NCBI GenBank assembly: GCA_017886545.1
Contig: JAGHJS010000025.1
Coordinates: 1-56,713, forward strand
Origin: Clostridia bacterium
GTDB taxonomy: Bacteria > Bacillota > Clostridia > Christensenellales > Borkfalkiaceae
Direction: 5' to 3'
Length of the DNA: 56,713 nt
Part shown: one piece after another, positions 8,247 to 16,506 of the stretch
How positions within the stretch are numbered: position 1 is the first letter of the stretch
Layout of the letters: the number at the start of each line of letters is the position of its first letter
Made by a program: the position numbers and the translations under genes
Notes under the pieces: generated by a model
Database searches by the model: none
The model's input: only the letters and a program-made list of their open reading frames with translations
What the model was told of the DNA's origin: nothing

Positions 8247-9295
8247 AGCGCGGCGAAAAAAAACGCGGGGTCGTCGGGCTGACGGAATACGGTTCGCTCG
8301 CCGTTCTCGTGATCGCGGTCGCGGCGGTCGGCGCGGCGGTGTTCGGGATCGTCTGGCGGGTTGCCGGGCGGCTCTCCGTCGCGGTCGGGGTGACGGCGGC
8401 TGCCGTTCCCGTCGTTACGCTCCTGGTATGGCTCGTCTGGCGGCTGTTCAAGCGGCGCAAAGTGGACAGACCCGTCGCGAAGATCCTGAACGTGACCGAA
8501 CATATGGCGCAGGGCGAATTCAACATTGACTTTTCGCTGGCGCACGAATGGGGTGAGTACGACGTGTTCGACCTCATCCTCGAAAACCTCGGCACGACGG
8601 CGGAGGAGCTGAAAAAGGCGGAGGCGCGGCGTTCGGATTTTGTCGCGAACGTTTCGCACGAATTGAAGACCCCGCTCGCGGTCATCCGCAACTGTGCGGA
8701 CGTCCTGCGGCAGGAGGGGCTGCCCGAGGAGCGGCGCAGGGAGTACGCGGAGGTGCTCGGCGCGGCGGCGGGCAGGCTGTCTGACCTCGTGTCGAACGTG
8801 CTCAAACTCGATAAGCTGGAAAACGGCAGCCTGCCGCCCGAAAACAAGCCCTTTGACCTGAGCGAATCGCTCGCGCTGTGCGTGCTGCAATTCGAGGAGG
8901 TCGCGGAGCGCAAAGGCGTGTCTTTCGATTGCGCGATCGAGGAGGGCGTTTCGCTCGTTTCGGACGAAAGCCTGCTTTCGGTCATCTGGACGAACCTTCT
9001 CTCCAACGCCGTGAAATTTACGGAGGCGGGCGGCACCGTCGGCGTGACGCTGCGTGCCGAAGGCGGCGGCGCCGTCGTTTCTGTGCGCGACACGGGCTGC
9101 GGCATGAGCGCGGAGACGGGCGCGCACATCTTCGATAAATTTTACCAGGGGGATACTTCGCACGCACAGGAAGGGAACGGGCTGGGGCTCGCGCTCGTCA
9201 AAAAGGCGATCGACCTGCTGGGCGGCGAGATCTTTGTGGAGAGCAAACCGGGGGAGGGCAGCCGCTTCACGGTGCGGCTGCACGGCGGATCATGA
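8243..9295 (+). CDS. Sensor histidine kinase with minimal extracytoplasmic loop
   Basis: This 350-residue protein overlaps the response regulator by 4 bases. Two transmembrane helices (about 16-38 and 46-68) are joined by only ~8 residues, so there is no external sensor domain. A HAMP-like linker (about 70-125) follows. The HisKA domain has His139 in S-H-E-L-K-T-P. The HATPase_c domain shows the N box (N-L-L-S-N-A-V-K-F), G1 (D-T-G-C-G-M), F box (I-F-D-K-F-Y) and G2 (G-N-G-L-G-L-A-L). Kinases with such short loops usually sense through a membrane partner (family knowledge), and the adjacent membrane proteins at 7032, 9292 and 10313 are candidates (inference). Confidence 0.93.
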   Translation: MKRGEKKRGVVGLTEYGSLAVLVIAVAAVGAAVFGIVWRVAGRLSVAVGVTAAAVPVVTLLVWLVWRLFKRRKVDRPVAKILNVTEHMAQGEFNIDFSLAHEWGEYDVFDLILENLGTTAEELKKAEARRSDFVANVSHELKTPLAVIRNCADVLRQEGLPEERRREYAEVLGAAAGRLSDLVSNVLKLDKLENGSLPPENKPFDLSESLALCVLQFEEVAERKGVSFDCAIEEGVSLVSDESLLSVIWTNLLSNAVKFTEAGGTVGVTLRAEGGGAVVSVRDTGCGMSAETGAHIFDKFYQGDTSHAQEGNGLGLALVKKAIDLLGGEIFVESKPGEGSRFTVRLHGGS

Positions 9296-10323
9296 CGAGG
9301 AAGCGCCGCCTGTGCGACGTGCTGAAAGACCCGTCCGTGCCCGTCCTCATCGTCGTCGGCGTGTTGACGCTGCTGTTCGTAGCGGGCGCGGTAACGGCGG
9401 CCTGTATCGGCTATACGGGCGTCTGGGCATATGTCTTATACGCGGGCGCGGCGGTATTCCTTGCGTATGCCGTGTTCCTTGCGGTGCGGCAGATGCCGCG
9501 CATCAAACAGGCGTTCGCAAGGGCGGCGGAAAAGAAACCTGCTCTGCGCCGCGTTCTGCACGATTACGGCGCGCGCACGGTGGTGTTTGCCTCATTCGCC
9601 TTTGCGGTGAACGTCGGATATGCCGTCTTTCAGGGCGTGATGGGCATTCTGGCGCATTCGGTATGGTTCGGCGTGCTCGCCTGCTACTATATCCTGCTCA
9701 GCGCGCTGCGCGGCGGCATCCTGCTCGGCGAACACAGGTTGCGCAGGCGGGGCGGGGAGCAGATTGAGGGCAAACTGAAACTGTACCGCCTGTGCGGGAT
9801 CAGCCTGATGGTGCTCGACCTTGCGATGTGCGCCGCCGTCACGCAGATGGTGCTGTACGGCAGTCCCGTACAGAACGGCGCCATACAGGTCATCGTTTCG
9901 GCGGCATATACCTTTTATAAAGCGATCCTCGCCGTCGTCAATTTCGTGAAGGCGAAACGGCTGCGCGACCCCGTCGTGCAATCGCTGCGCGGCATCTGCG
10001 CGGTGGACGCGCTGATCTCGGTCGTGGCGCTCGAAACGGCAATGCTCGCGACCTTCGGCGGCGGGGACGATATGCTTGCCCTGCGCGCGGTCACGGGCTT
10101 TGCCGCCTGTGCCGCTGCGATCGCGATCGGCATCACGATGACGGTATTTGCGTGCAGGAGGCTGCGCCTGCTGCGCGCGTCGCCCGCCGCGGAAGGCGCC
10201 GCGGAGGGCACGGACGGGGTGCAGAGGAGCGCGGGGGCGCTGCCCGCGCCCGAAGGACAGCTCCTTGCGGAAACGGAGAGCGGGCGGGAAATTCCCGCGG
10301 AGGGACAGAGCGATGAGCGATGA
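9292..10323 (+). CDS. Polytopic membrane protein of the two-component operon
   Basis: This 343-residue protein overlaps the kinase stop by 4 bases (ATGA), so it is almost certainly co-translated. I see about eight hydrophobic segments (near 16-40, 46-66, 95-117, 120-140, 168-188, 193-214, 233-253 and 260-285). A ~55-residue hydrophilic, Ala/Glu/Gly-rich C-terminal tail follows, probably cytoplasmic. No catalytic motif is recognised. The position suggests either a membrane sensor partner for the loop-less kinase or a regulated output protein. The last 11 bases overlap the next gene. Confidence 0.8.
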   Translation: MTRKRRLCDVLKDPSVPVLIVVGVLTLLFVAGAVTAACIGYTGVWAYVLYAGAAVFLAYAVFLAVRQMPRIKQAFARAAEKKPALRRVLHDYGARTVVFASFAFAVNVGYAVFQGVMGILAHSVWFGVLACYYILLSALRGGILLGEHRLRRRGGEQIEGKLKLYRLCGISLMVLDLAMCAAVTQMVLYGSPVQNGAIQVIVSAAYTFYKAILAVVNFVKAKRLRDPVVQSLRGICAVDALISVVALETAMLATFGGGDDMLALRAVTGFAACAAAIAIGITMTVFACRRLRLLRASPAAEGAAEGTDGVQRSAGALPAPEGQLLAETESGREIPAEGQSDER

Positions 10324-10702
10324 AAAAAAAGAGGGATTCGAATACGGGTATTCCGCCCCGACGGCGGGCGAACGGCGGGAGATCGAAGGGATCCGCAACA
10401 AATATCTGCCCGCGGGCGAACGGCGGAGGAAACTGGAGCGTCTGAAAGCGCTGGATAAAAAGGTCAAGCGCCCCGCCGTCCTGCTTGCCGCAGTGCTCGG
10501 CGTGTGCGGCACGCTCCTGTTCGGGCTGGGGCTGTGCATGGTGCTGGAGTGGGCGATGTATCTGTGGGGCAGTCTTGTTTCGCTTGCAGGCGCCGCGCTC
10601 GCCGCCGTTGCCGCGCCGCTGTACCGCCGCGTGTACGGGCGGCGCAAAAAAAAGTACGCGGAGGAGATCCTGCGGCTTTCGTCGGAGCTTCTGAACGAAT
10701 AG
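10313..10702 (+). CDS. Small two-helix membrane protein, paralogue of the gene at 7032
   Basis: This 129-residue protein has a charged N-terminal half (1-52), two hydrophobic helices (about 57-80 and 83-103) and a basic tail with R-R-K-K-K-Y-A-E-E-I. It shares with the 7032 protein the L-D-K-K-V sequence before helix 1, the Y-R-R region after helix 2 and the R-K-K-K-Y tail. The ATG at 10313 follows a GGAGGGA site and overlaps the preceding gene by 11 bases. It closes the operon before a strong terminator. The function is unknown. Confidence 0.75.
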   Translation: MSDEKKEGFEYGYSAPTAGERREIEGIRNKYLPAGERRRKLERLKALDKKVKRPAVLLAAVLGVCGTLLFGLGLCMVLEWAMYLWGSLVSLAGAALAAVAAPLYRRVYGRRKKKYAEEILRLSSELLNE

Positions 10703-10740
10703 AGCAGGGCGGCTTTCCTGCGGGAAAAGTTGAAAATTTT

Positions 10741-10782
10741 GCCGTTCCCGCCCGCAAAATGCGGGCGGGGCGGCATTTTTTT
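10741..10782 (+). terminator. Terminator of the two-component operon
   Basis: A GC-rich stem (10741-10755 with 10761-10774, small bulge) with an AAAAT loop is followed by A-T7. Confidence 0.88.
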
Positions 10783-10803
10783 GCCCGCGCCGCCGCAAAA
10801 TAC

Positions 10804-10832
10804 TTGAAAAAACGCGCTCCGTCGATTATACT
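10804..10832 (+). promoter_or_regulatory. Promoter of nfnA-nfnB
   Basis: -35 TTGAAA (10804-10809), a 17-bp spacer and -10 TATACT (10827-10832) lie 53 bases before the nfnA ATG. Confidence 0.8.
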
Positions 10833-10885
10833 ATATAAGCTATCGATCGTATCGGAAATTTGTATGCACACAACAGAGGTAGGTC

Positions 10886-11728
10886 ATGTTTGAGATCGTT
10901 AAAAAGAGAGAACTGAACCCGACCGTCACGCTGATGGAGGTGAACGCGCCGTTCATCGCAAGGAAGGCGGAACCGGGGCAATTCATCATCCTGCGCGTGG
11001 ATGAAGAAGGGGAGCGCATCCCGCTCACCGTCGCGGATTACGACAGGGAACGGGGCACCGTCACCATCATTTTCCAGATCGTCGGCGGCACCACGGAGCG
11101 GCTGAACCGCCTGAACGAGGGCGACTGCATCCACGACTTTGTCGGCCCGCTCGGCGAGCCTTCCAAAGTGGAGGGGCTGAAAAAGGTCGCCGTCGTGGGC
11201 GGCGGCGTGGGCTGCGCCATCGCGTACCCCGTCGCGAAAAAGCTGCACGAGCTGGGCGCGGAGGTGCACGGCATCGTCGGCTTCCGCAACAGGGAGCTGG
11301 TCATCCTCGAAGAGGAGTTCCGCGCCGTTTCCGACGTCTTCAAAATGATGACGGACGACGGCAGCTACGGCGAAAAGGGGCTGGTCACCAACGCCCTGCG
11401 CACGCTCATCGAGGCGGGCAACGCCTACGACGAGGTCATCGCCATCGGGCCCGTGCCCATGATGAAGTTCGTATCCCTCCTCACCAAGGAATTCGGCATA
11501 AAAACGACGGTGAGCATGAACCCCATCATGATCGACGGCACGGGCATGTGCGGCTGCTGCCGCCTGACCGTGGCGGGCAAAACGAAATTCGCCTGCGTGG
11601 ACGGGCCCGATTTCGACGGGCACGAAGTGGACTACGACGAGATCATGAAGCGCGCGTCCACTTATAAGGAGTTTGAACGGCGCGAGCGCGAGCTTGCGTG
11701 CAATCTCTTCAAAAAGGAGGTGCGCTGA
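10886..11728 (+). CDS. nfnA: NfnA-type ferredoxin-NADP+ reductase subunit alpha (FNR family)
   Basis: This 280-residue FAD/[2Fe-2S] protein has an N-terminal FAD-binding beta-barrel (about 1-95) with a P-G-Q-F-I motif. The NAD-binding fold follows (K-V-A-V-V-G-G-G-V-G at about 101). A C-terminal cluster-binding region near 214-238 has Asp then Cys residues in D-G-T-G-M-C-G-C-C and a further Cys. In Nfn complexes this subunit pairs with the GltA-like NfnB to couple NADH, NADPH and ferredoxin by electron bifurcation (known for the family). The same architecture occurs in sulfide dehydrogenase SudB and PyrK-like proteins, but the immediate NfnB neighbour (3 bases downstream) favours Nfn. Confidence 0.85.
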   Translation: MFEIVKKRELNPTVTLMEVNAPFIARKAEPGQFIILRVDEEGERIPLTVADYDRERGTVTIIFQIVGGTTERLNRLNEGDCIHDFVGPLGEPSKVEGLKKVAVVGGGVGCAIAYPVAKKLHELGAEVHGIVGFRNRELVILEEEFRAVSDVFKMMTDDGSYGEKGLVTNALRTLIEAGNAYDEVIAIGPVPMMKFVSLLTKEFGIKTTVSMNPIMIDGTGMCGCCRLTVAGKTKFACVDGPDFDGHEVDYDEIMKRASTYKEFERRERELACNLFKKEVR

Positions 11729-11731
11729 ACC

Positions 11732-13123
11732 ATGCCGAACATGCGTCTTACCAAAAACGAAATGCCCGCGCAGGAACCCGAAGAGCGCGCGAAAAACTTT
11801 TTTGAAGTGACCTTCGGTTACACCGCCGAAACGGCGATGGACGAGGCGAAGCGCTGCCTGCACTGCAAAAACAAGCCGTGCGTGGGCGGCTGCCCCGTGC
11901 GCATCCACATCCCCGACTTTATCGCAAAGGTCGCGGAGGGTGCGTTTGAAGAGGCGTATCAGATCATTCAGCAGACGAGCAGCCTGCCCGCCGTGTGCGG
12001 CAGGGTCTGCCCGCAGGAAACGCAGTGCGAACAGCAGTGCGTGCGCGGCAAAAAAGGCGAACCCGTCGCCATCGGGCGGCTGGAGCGTTTCGTCGCGGAC
12101 TGGCACAACGCGAACAGCTGCGACCTGCCCGTCAAGGCGGAGCCGAACGGGCATAAAGTCGCCGTTGTCGGCAGCGGCCCCGCGGGGCTGACCTGCGCGG
12201 GCGACCTTGCCAAGCGCGGGTACGACGTGACGGTGTTCGAGGCGCTGCACCTTGCGGGCGGCGTGCTCTCCTACGGCATCCCCGAATTCCGCCTGCCCAA
12301 GCTGATCGTGCAGAAGGAGATCGACAACTTAAAGGCGCTGGGCGTGAAGGTCGAAACGAACATGGTCGTCGGGCGCGTGCTCTCGGTGGACGAGCTTCTG
12401 GAGAGCGGCTTCGAGGCGGTGTTCGTCGGCAGCGGCGCAGGATTGCCGCGGTTCATGAACATTCCCGGCGAAAACCTGAAGAGCGTCTTTTCCGCGAACG
12501 AGTTTTTAACGCGCGTCAACCTCATGAAGGCGTATAAAGAGGACGCGCGCACCCCCGTGTTCCACGCGAAGAAGGTCGCCGTCGTGGGCGGCGGCAACGT
12601 GGCGATGGACGCCGCGCGCTGCGCGCTGCGCCTGGGGGCGGAAGTACAGATCATTTACCGCCGCAGCGAAGCCGAACTTCCCGCGCGTGCGGAGGAGGTC
12701 GAGCACGCCAAGGAAGAAGGGATCGTGTTCCGCTTCCTCACCAACCCGACGGAGATCCTGGAGGGCGAAGACGGGGGCGTGCGCGGCATCACCTGCGTGC
12801 GCATGGAACTGGGCGAGCCGGACGCTTCCGGCAGGCGCCGCCCCGTCGAAGTCGCCGGGTCGGAATACACCGTCGACTGCGACTGCGTGATCATGGCGCT
12901 GGGCACGTCGCCCAACCCGCTCATCAAAAACACGACGAAGGGGCTGGAAACGCAGAAGTGGGGCGGCATCATCGCGGACGAACACGGGCAGACCTCGCGC
13001 GCGGGCGTGTTCGCGGGCGGCGACGCCGTGACGGGCGCGGCGACCGTCATCCTCGCGATGGGCGCGGGCAAGACCGCCGCCGAAGCGATGGACGCGTACA
13101 TCAGGGAAAAACAAGGGCAATAA
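11732..13123 (+). CDS. nfnB: NfnB-type / GltA-like NADPH-dependent oxidoreductase subunit
   Basis: This 463-residue flavoprotein resembles the glutamate synthase small subunit. The N-terminal iron-sulfur region contains C-L-H-C-K-N-K-P-C, G-G-C-P and C-G-R-V-C-P (about 46-115). An FAD-binding Rossmann motif (V-V-G-S-G-P-A-G, about 147) and a second NAD(P)-binding motif (V-V-G-G-G-N-V-A-M-D, about 287) follow, with a C-terminal A-G-G-D-A-V-T-G-A FAD motif. No glutamate synthase large subunit is nearby, and the adjacent FNR-like gene makes an Nfn transhydrogenase the best call. An AAGGAGG site within the end of nfnA drives it. Nfn fits an anaerobe with ferredoxin-based metabolism. Confidence 0.87.
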   Translation: MPNMRLTKNEMPAQEPEERAKNFFEVTFGYTAETAMDEAKRCLHCKNKPCVGGCPVRIHIPDFIAKVAEGAFEEAYQIIQQTSSLPAVCGRVCPQETQCEQQCVRGKKGEPVAIGRLERFVADWHNANSCDLPVKAEPNGHKVAVVGSGPAGLTCAGDLAKRGYDVTVFEALHLAGGVLSYGIPEFRLPKLIVQKEIDNLKALGVKVETNMVVGRVLSVDELLESGFEAVFVGSGAGLPRFMNIPGENLKSVFSANEFLTRVNLMKAYKEDARTPVFHAKKVAVVGGGNVAMDAARCALRLGAEVQIIYRRSEAELPARAEEVEHAKEEGIVFRFLTNPTEILEGEDGGVRGITCVRMELGEPDASGRRRPVEVAGSEYTVDCDCVIMALGTSPNPLIKNTTKGLETQKWGGIIADEHGQTSRAGVFAGGDAVTGAATVILAMGAGKTAAEAMDAYIREKQGQ

Positions 13124-13137
13124 AGCCCGTACAGCGA

Positions 13138-13173
13138 GGGGCGGGGGCCGTTTTTGCGGCTCCCGCTCTTTTC
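13138..13173 (+). terminator. Terminator of nfnA-nfnB
   Basis: An 11-bp stem with two G-U pairs (13140-13150 with 13157-13167) and a T-rich loop is followed by C-TTTT-C. It is moderate in strength. Confidence 0.55.
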
Positions 13174-13229
13174 GGCTCTGTGATAATTGCATGAGCTTTT
13201 GGAGCTTCGGTGAAAAAATACAAATCGGC

Positions 13230-13258
13230 TTGTAAATGCGGGCGGATTGTGTTATACT
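13230..13258 (+). promoter_or_regulatory. Promoter of lon-engB
   Basis: -35 TTGTAA (13230-13235), a 17-bp spacer and -10 TATACT (13253-13258). The ~70-base leader before lon is GC-rich and can fold (CCCGCGGGG and CCCCGCAGGGG elements), but no known heat-shock operator was seen. Confidence 0.75.
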
Positions 13259-13336
13259 GTATACAAGGCACCCGCGGGGGCCGGTTGCGCCGCAGGGGCG
13301 GCGCCGTTCCCCGCAGGGGTAAGAAAAGAGGCTTTT

Positions 13337-15655
13337 ATGGCAAAACAGAAGGAACTGAAAAATTATCCGCTCGTCGCGCTCCGCGGGAAGGTCGTCTTTC
13401 CCGACGTGACGACGTCGTTCGACGTGGGCAGGCTCATCTCGCTCACCGCCGTTTCGCATGCGTCGGAAAAGGAGCTGGACCTGTTCGTCAGCATGCAGAA
13501 GGACGCCGAAAAAGAGGAGATCGTCCCGTCGGACGTGTACTCCGTCGGCACCGTCGTCAAAATACGGCAGATCGCGAAACTGCCTTCCAACAACCTGCGC
13601 ATCACCGTCAAAGGCGTATACCGCGCCAAGGCGGAGGAGATCTACGAAGAGGACGGGTGCCTGTTCGCGAACGTCGCGGAGCTGCCCGCCGTGCACGGCG
13701 ACCCCGTGCTCGAAGAGGCGTACTTCCGCACCGCGCAGGACGTGCTGCGCGACATCCTGGCGAGCGATCCGCGCTTCCCGAAGGAGGCGGCGTCGTCGCT
13801 GGAAAAGATCGACGATCCCGACATCTACGTCTCCGCCGCGCTCACGCACATGCACATCAAGGAGGAGGTCAAGCAGACCATTCTCGAAACGGTGAAGGTC
13901 GTCGAACGGCTGAAGATCTTCGAACGCTGCTTAAACGACGAGCTGGAGATCGCCAAGCTCGAAAAGAAGATCAGCGCGACCGTGCGCCGCAACATCGACA
14001 AGAACCAGAAGGAGTACTTCCTGCGCGAACAGCTCAAAGCCATCCACACCGAGCTTGGCGACGACGAAGAGGAGCGCGACACGCTCACCGAACAGATCAA
14101 AAACAAGCACATGCCCGCCGAGGTGGAGGAGAAGGCGCTCAAAGAGCTTGCCCGCATGGACAAGATGCCGCCCTCTTCGCCCGAGTGCACGGTCATCCGC
14201 ACCTACCTCGACTGGCTCATCGAACTGCCCTGGACGGAGCAGACGCAGGACACAGAGGACCTTGCCGACGCGCAGAAGGTGCTGGACGAGGACCACTACG
14301 GGCTGGAAAAGGTAAAGACGCGCATCACCGAATACCTCGCCGTGTTGCAGCTCACCAAGAGCATGAACGCGCCCATCCTCTGCTTTGTGGGGCCGCCGGG
14401 CGTGGGCAAAACGTCCATCGCGCGGTCGGTCGCGCGGGCGCTGGGCAGGAAGTTCGTGCGCATGAGCCTGGGCGGCGTCAAGGACGAGGCGGAGATCCGC
14501 GGGCACAGGCGCACCTACGTCGGCGCGATGCCCGGGCGCATTTTGTACGCGATGAAGCAGGTCGGCAGCATCAACCCCGTGTTTTTGCTGGACGAGATCG
14601 ATAAAGTGTCTTCGGATATGCGCGGCGACCCCGCCAGCGCTCTCCTCGAAGTGCTCGACCCCGAACAGAACACGTCCTTCCGTGACCGCTTCCTCGAAGT
14701 GCCGTACGATCTTTCCAAGGTGCTGTTCATCACCACCGCGAACACGGTGGAGACCATTCCCGCGCCCCTTCTGGACCGCATGGAGCTGATCGAGCTGAAC
14801 GGCTACACGCTGGACGAAAAGCGCGAGATCGCGAAGCGCTACCTCGTGCCCAAGCGCGTCAAGGCGAACGGGCTTGCGGAGGGCTTTCTGACCCTCACGG
14901 ACGCGGCGATCGTCGCGATCATCGAGGGGTATACGATGGAGGCGGGCGTGCGCAACCTGGAGCGGCAGATCGACGCGGTGTGCCGCAAGATCGCCGTGCG
15001 CTTTGCGCAGAACAAGGAACTGGGCGCGCAGACGGTGGACGCGGCGGACGTCGAGGAGCTGCTCGGCGTCAAAAAGTACAGCCGCGAGGCGGCGCAGCTC
15101 GAGGGAAACGAGGTCGGCGCGGCGACGGGGCTCGCCTGGACGAGCGTCGGCGGCACTACGCTGACCATCGAAGTTTCCGCCATGCCGGGGAAAGGGGAGA
15201 TCCTGCTCACGGGCAAGCTCGGCGACGTGATGAAGGAATCCGCCCGCGCCGCGATCAGCTACATCCGTGCGCATGCGGACGGGTACGGCATCGAACCCTC
15301 CGCGTTCGGCGATACAGACATCCACGTGCACGTGCCCGAAGGCGCGACCCCGAAGGACGGCCCCAGCGCGGGCATAACGATGGCGACGGCGATCCTCTCC
15401 GCGTTCACGCACAAACCCGTCCGCAGGGACGTCGCCATGACAGGCGAGATCACGCTGCGCGGCAAAGTGCTGCCCATCGGCGGATTGAAGGAAAAAGTGC
15501 TCGCCGCGCACCGCGCGGGCATCAAAAACGTCATCATCCCGACCGAAAACATCAAGGACGAGGAAGACGTGCCCGAAAACGTGCGCAGGGACATCAATTT
15601 CATCCCCGCGTCGGACGTGGATACCGTGTTCCACAGCGCGATCTTAGGGCTGTAA
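13337..15655 (+). CDS. lon: Lon protease (ATP-dependent, La)
   Basis: This 772-residue AAA+ serine protease degrades misfolded and regulatory proteins in the cytosol. The N-terminal substrate-binding domain starts Y-P-L-V-A-L-R-G-K-V-V-F-P. Walker A is G-P-P-G-V-G-K-T at 352-359. The catalytic dyad is Ser677 (D-G-P-S-A-G) and Lys720 (G-L-K-E-K-V). I chose the ATG at 13337 because AGAGG precedes it and the family start aligns there; an upstream in-frame ATG would place 30 unrelated residues across the promoter. engB follows after 43 bases, the classic lon-engB pair of Bacillota. Confidence 0.96.
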   Translation: MAKQKELKNYPLVALRGKVVFPDVTTSFDVGRLISLTAVSHASEKELDLFVSMQKDAEKEEIVPSDVYSVGTVVKIRQIAKLPSNNLRITVKGVYRAKAEEIYEEDGCLFANVAELPAVHGDPVLEEAYFRTAQDVLRDILASDPRFPKEAASSLEKIDDPDIYVSAALTHMHIKEEVKQTILETVKVVERLKIFERCLNDELEIAKLEKKISATVRRNIDKNQKEYFLREQLKAIHTELGDDEEERDTLTEQIKNKHMPAEVEEKALKELARMDKMPPSSPECTVIRTYLDWLIELPWTEQTQDTEDLADAQKVLDEDHYGLEKVKTRITEYLAVLQLTKSMNAPILCFVGPPGVGKTSIARSVARALGRKFVRMSLGGVKDEAEIRGHRRTYVGAMPGRILYAMKQVGSINPVFLLDEIDKVSSDMRGDPASALLEVLDPEQNTSFRDRFLEVPYDLSKVLFITTANTVETIPAPLLDRMELIELNGYTLDEKREIAKRYLVPKRVKANGLAEGFLTLTDAAIVAIIEGYTMEAGVRNLERQIDAVCRKIAVRFAQNKELGAQTVDAADVEELLGVKKYSREAAQLEGNEVGAATGLAWTSVGGTTLTIEVSAMPGKGEILLTGKLGDVMKESARAAISYIRAHADGYGIEPSAFGDTDIHVHVPEGATPKDGPSAGITMATAILSAFTHKPVRRDVAMTGEITLRGKVLPIGGLKEKVLAAHRAGIKNVIIPTENIKDEEDVPENVRRDINFIPASDVDTVFHSAILGL

Positions 15656-15698
15656 ACGTCGGTTCGCGTCCGTAAAAGAAGAAAAGAGGAGGTGCGCC

Positions 15699-16307
15699 GT
15701 GGGTCAGCCGCGTTTTATCACATCCGCAGCCGATAAAAAGGGATTTTTGCAGACGGACAAGCCGGTCATTGCGGTGAGCGGGCGCTCCAACGTGGGCAAA
15801 AGCTCGTTCATCAACATGCTGGCGGGGCAAAAGCGTCTCGCCCGCACTTCGTCCGAGCCGGGGCGGACGCGCCTTGTGAACTACTTCGATTTCGGTACGT
15901 TCATCCTCGCCGACCTGCCCGGGTACGGCTACGCGCGCGTTTCGCAGGGCGAAAAGGAGAAGTGGGCGCGCCTTTTAGACGACTTTTTCGGTACGGGAGA
16001 GGTCGCGCACGTCTTTGCGCTGGTCGATATCCGCCACGCGCCTTCGGCGGACGACGCGCTGATGGTGGACTACCTGTATAAGACGCGCACCCCCTTCACG
16101 CTGATCGCGACCAAGGCGGACAAGCTCGCCAAAACGCGGCGCGTTCCCGCCGCGCGCGCGCTCGCCGCGGCGCTGAAAACGGGGGAGGGGAACATCGTCG
16201 TCACCTCCGCGGAGGAGAACCTCGGCAGGGAACGGGTGCTTGCGCTCGCCGCCGAGATCTGCGCCCGCGCTACCGAAGAGGCGGAAGAAGAGGAGGAAGA
16301 AGAGTGA
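15699..16307 (+). CDS. engB: EngB/YsxC, ribosome-biogenesis GTP-binding protein
   Basis: This 202-residue TrmE-Era-EngA-EngB-type GTPase assists 50S subunit assembly (family knowledge). G1 is G-R-S-N-V-G-K-S at 28-35, the G2 region has G-R-T, G3 is D-L-P-G-Y-G, and G4 is T-K-A-D. The start is GTG, placed by an AGAGGAGG site 6 bases upstream. The last ~13 residues are an acidic Glu-rich tail, not part of the usual fold. It lies downstream of lon and is closed by a terminator. Confidence 0.95.
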   Translation: MGQPRFITSAADKKGFLQTDKPVIAVSGRSNVGKSSFINMLAGQKRLARTSSEPGRTRLVNYFDFGTFILADLPGYGYARVSQGEKEKWARLLDDFFGTGEVAHVFALVDIRHAPSADDALMVDYLYKTRTPFTLIATKADKLAKTRRVPAARALAAALKTGEGNIVVTSAEENLGRERVLALAAEICARATEEAEEEEEEE

Positions 16308-16313
16308 GCTTTG

Positions 16314-16342
16314 CGCCGCCGCTTTTTCGCGGCGGCGTTTTT
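16314..16342 (+). terminator. Terminator of lon-engB
   Basis: A 9-bp GC stem (16314-16322 with 16329-16337) is followed by T5. Additional GC hairpins with T-runs follow up to about 16437. Confidence 0.85.
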
Positions 16343-16446
16343 ACATCGTTCGCGCGGGGCGTTTTGCGCTTTTGCGGCGCTTTCGCGGCGCCCGTGCGCG
16401 GTTTCCGCTTTTTCGCGGCGGCTGCGCGGTTTTTTCTGTGAAAAGG

Positions 16447-16475
16447 TTGTCTTTTCCGCGGGGCTGTGCTATAAT
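16447..16475 (+). promoter_or_regulatory. Promoter of the sugar-transferase homologue
   Basis: -35 TTGTCT (16447-16452), a 17-bp spacer and -10 TATAAT (16470-16475) lie 31 bases before the ATG. Confidence 0.8.
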
Positions 16476-16506
16476 GGGGTATCGTAGCAACTTCTGGAGC
16501 TGAAGT

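Noticed and set aside
13931-15634. 567-codon frame antisense to lon
   Set aside because: Shadow of the lon coding sequence with no recognisable motif.
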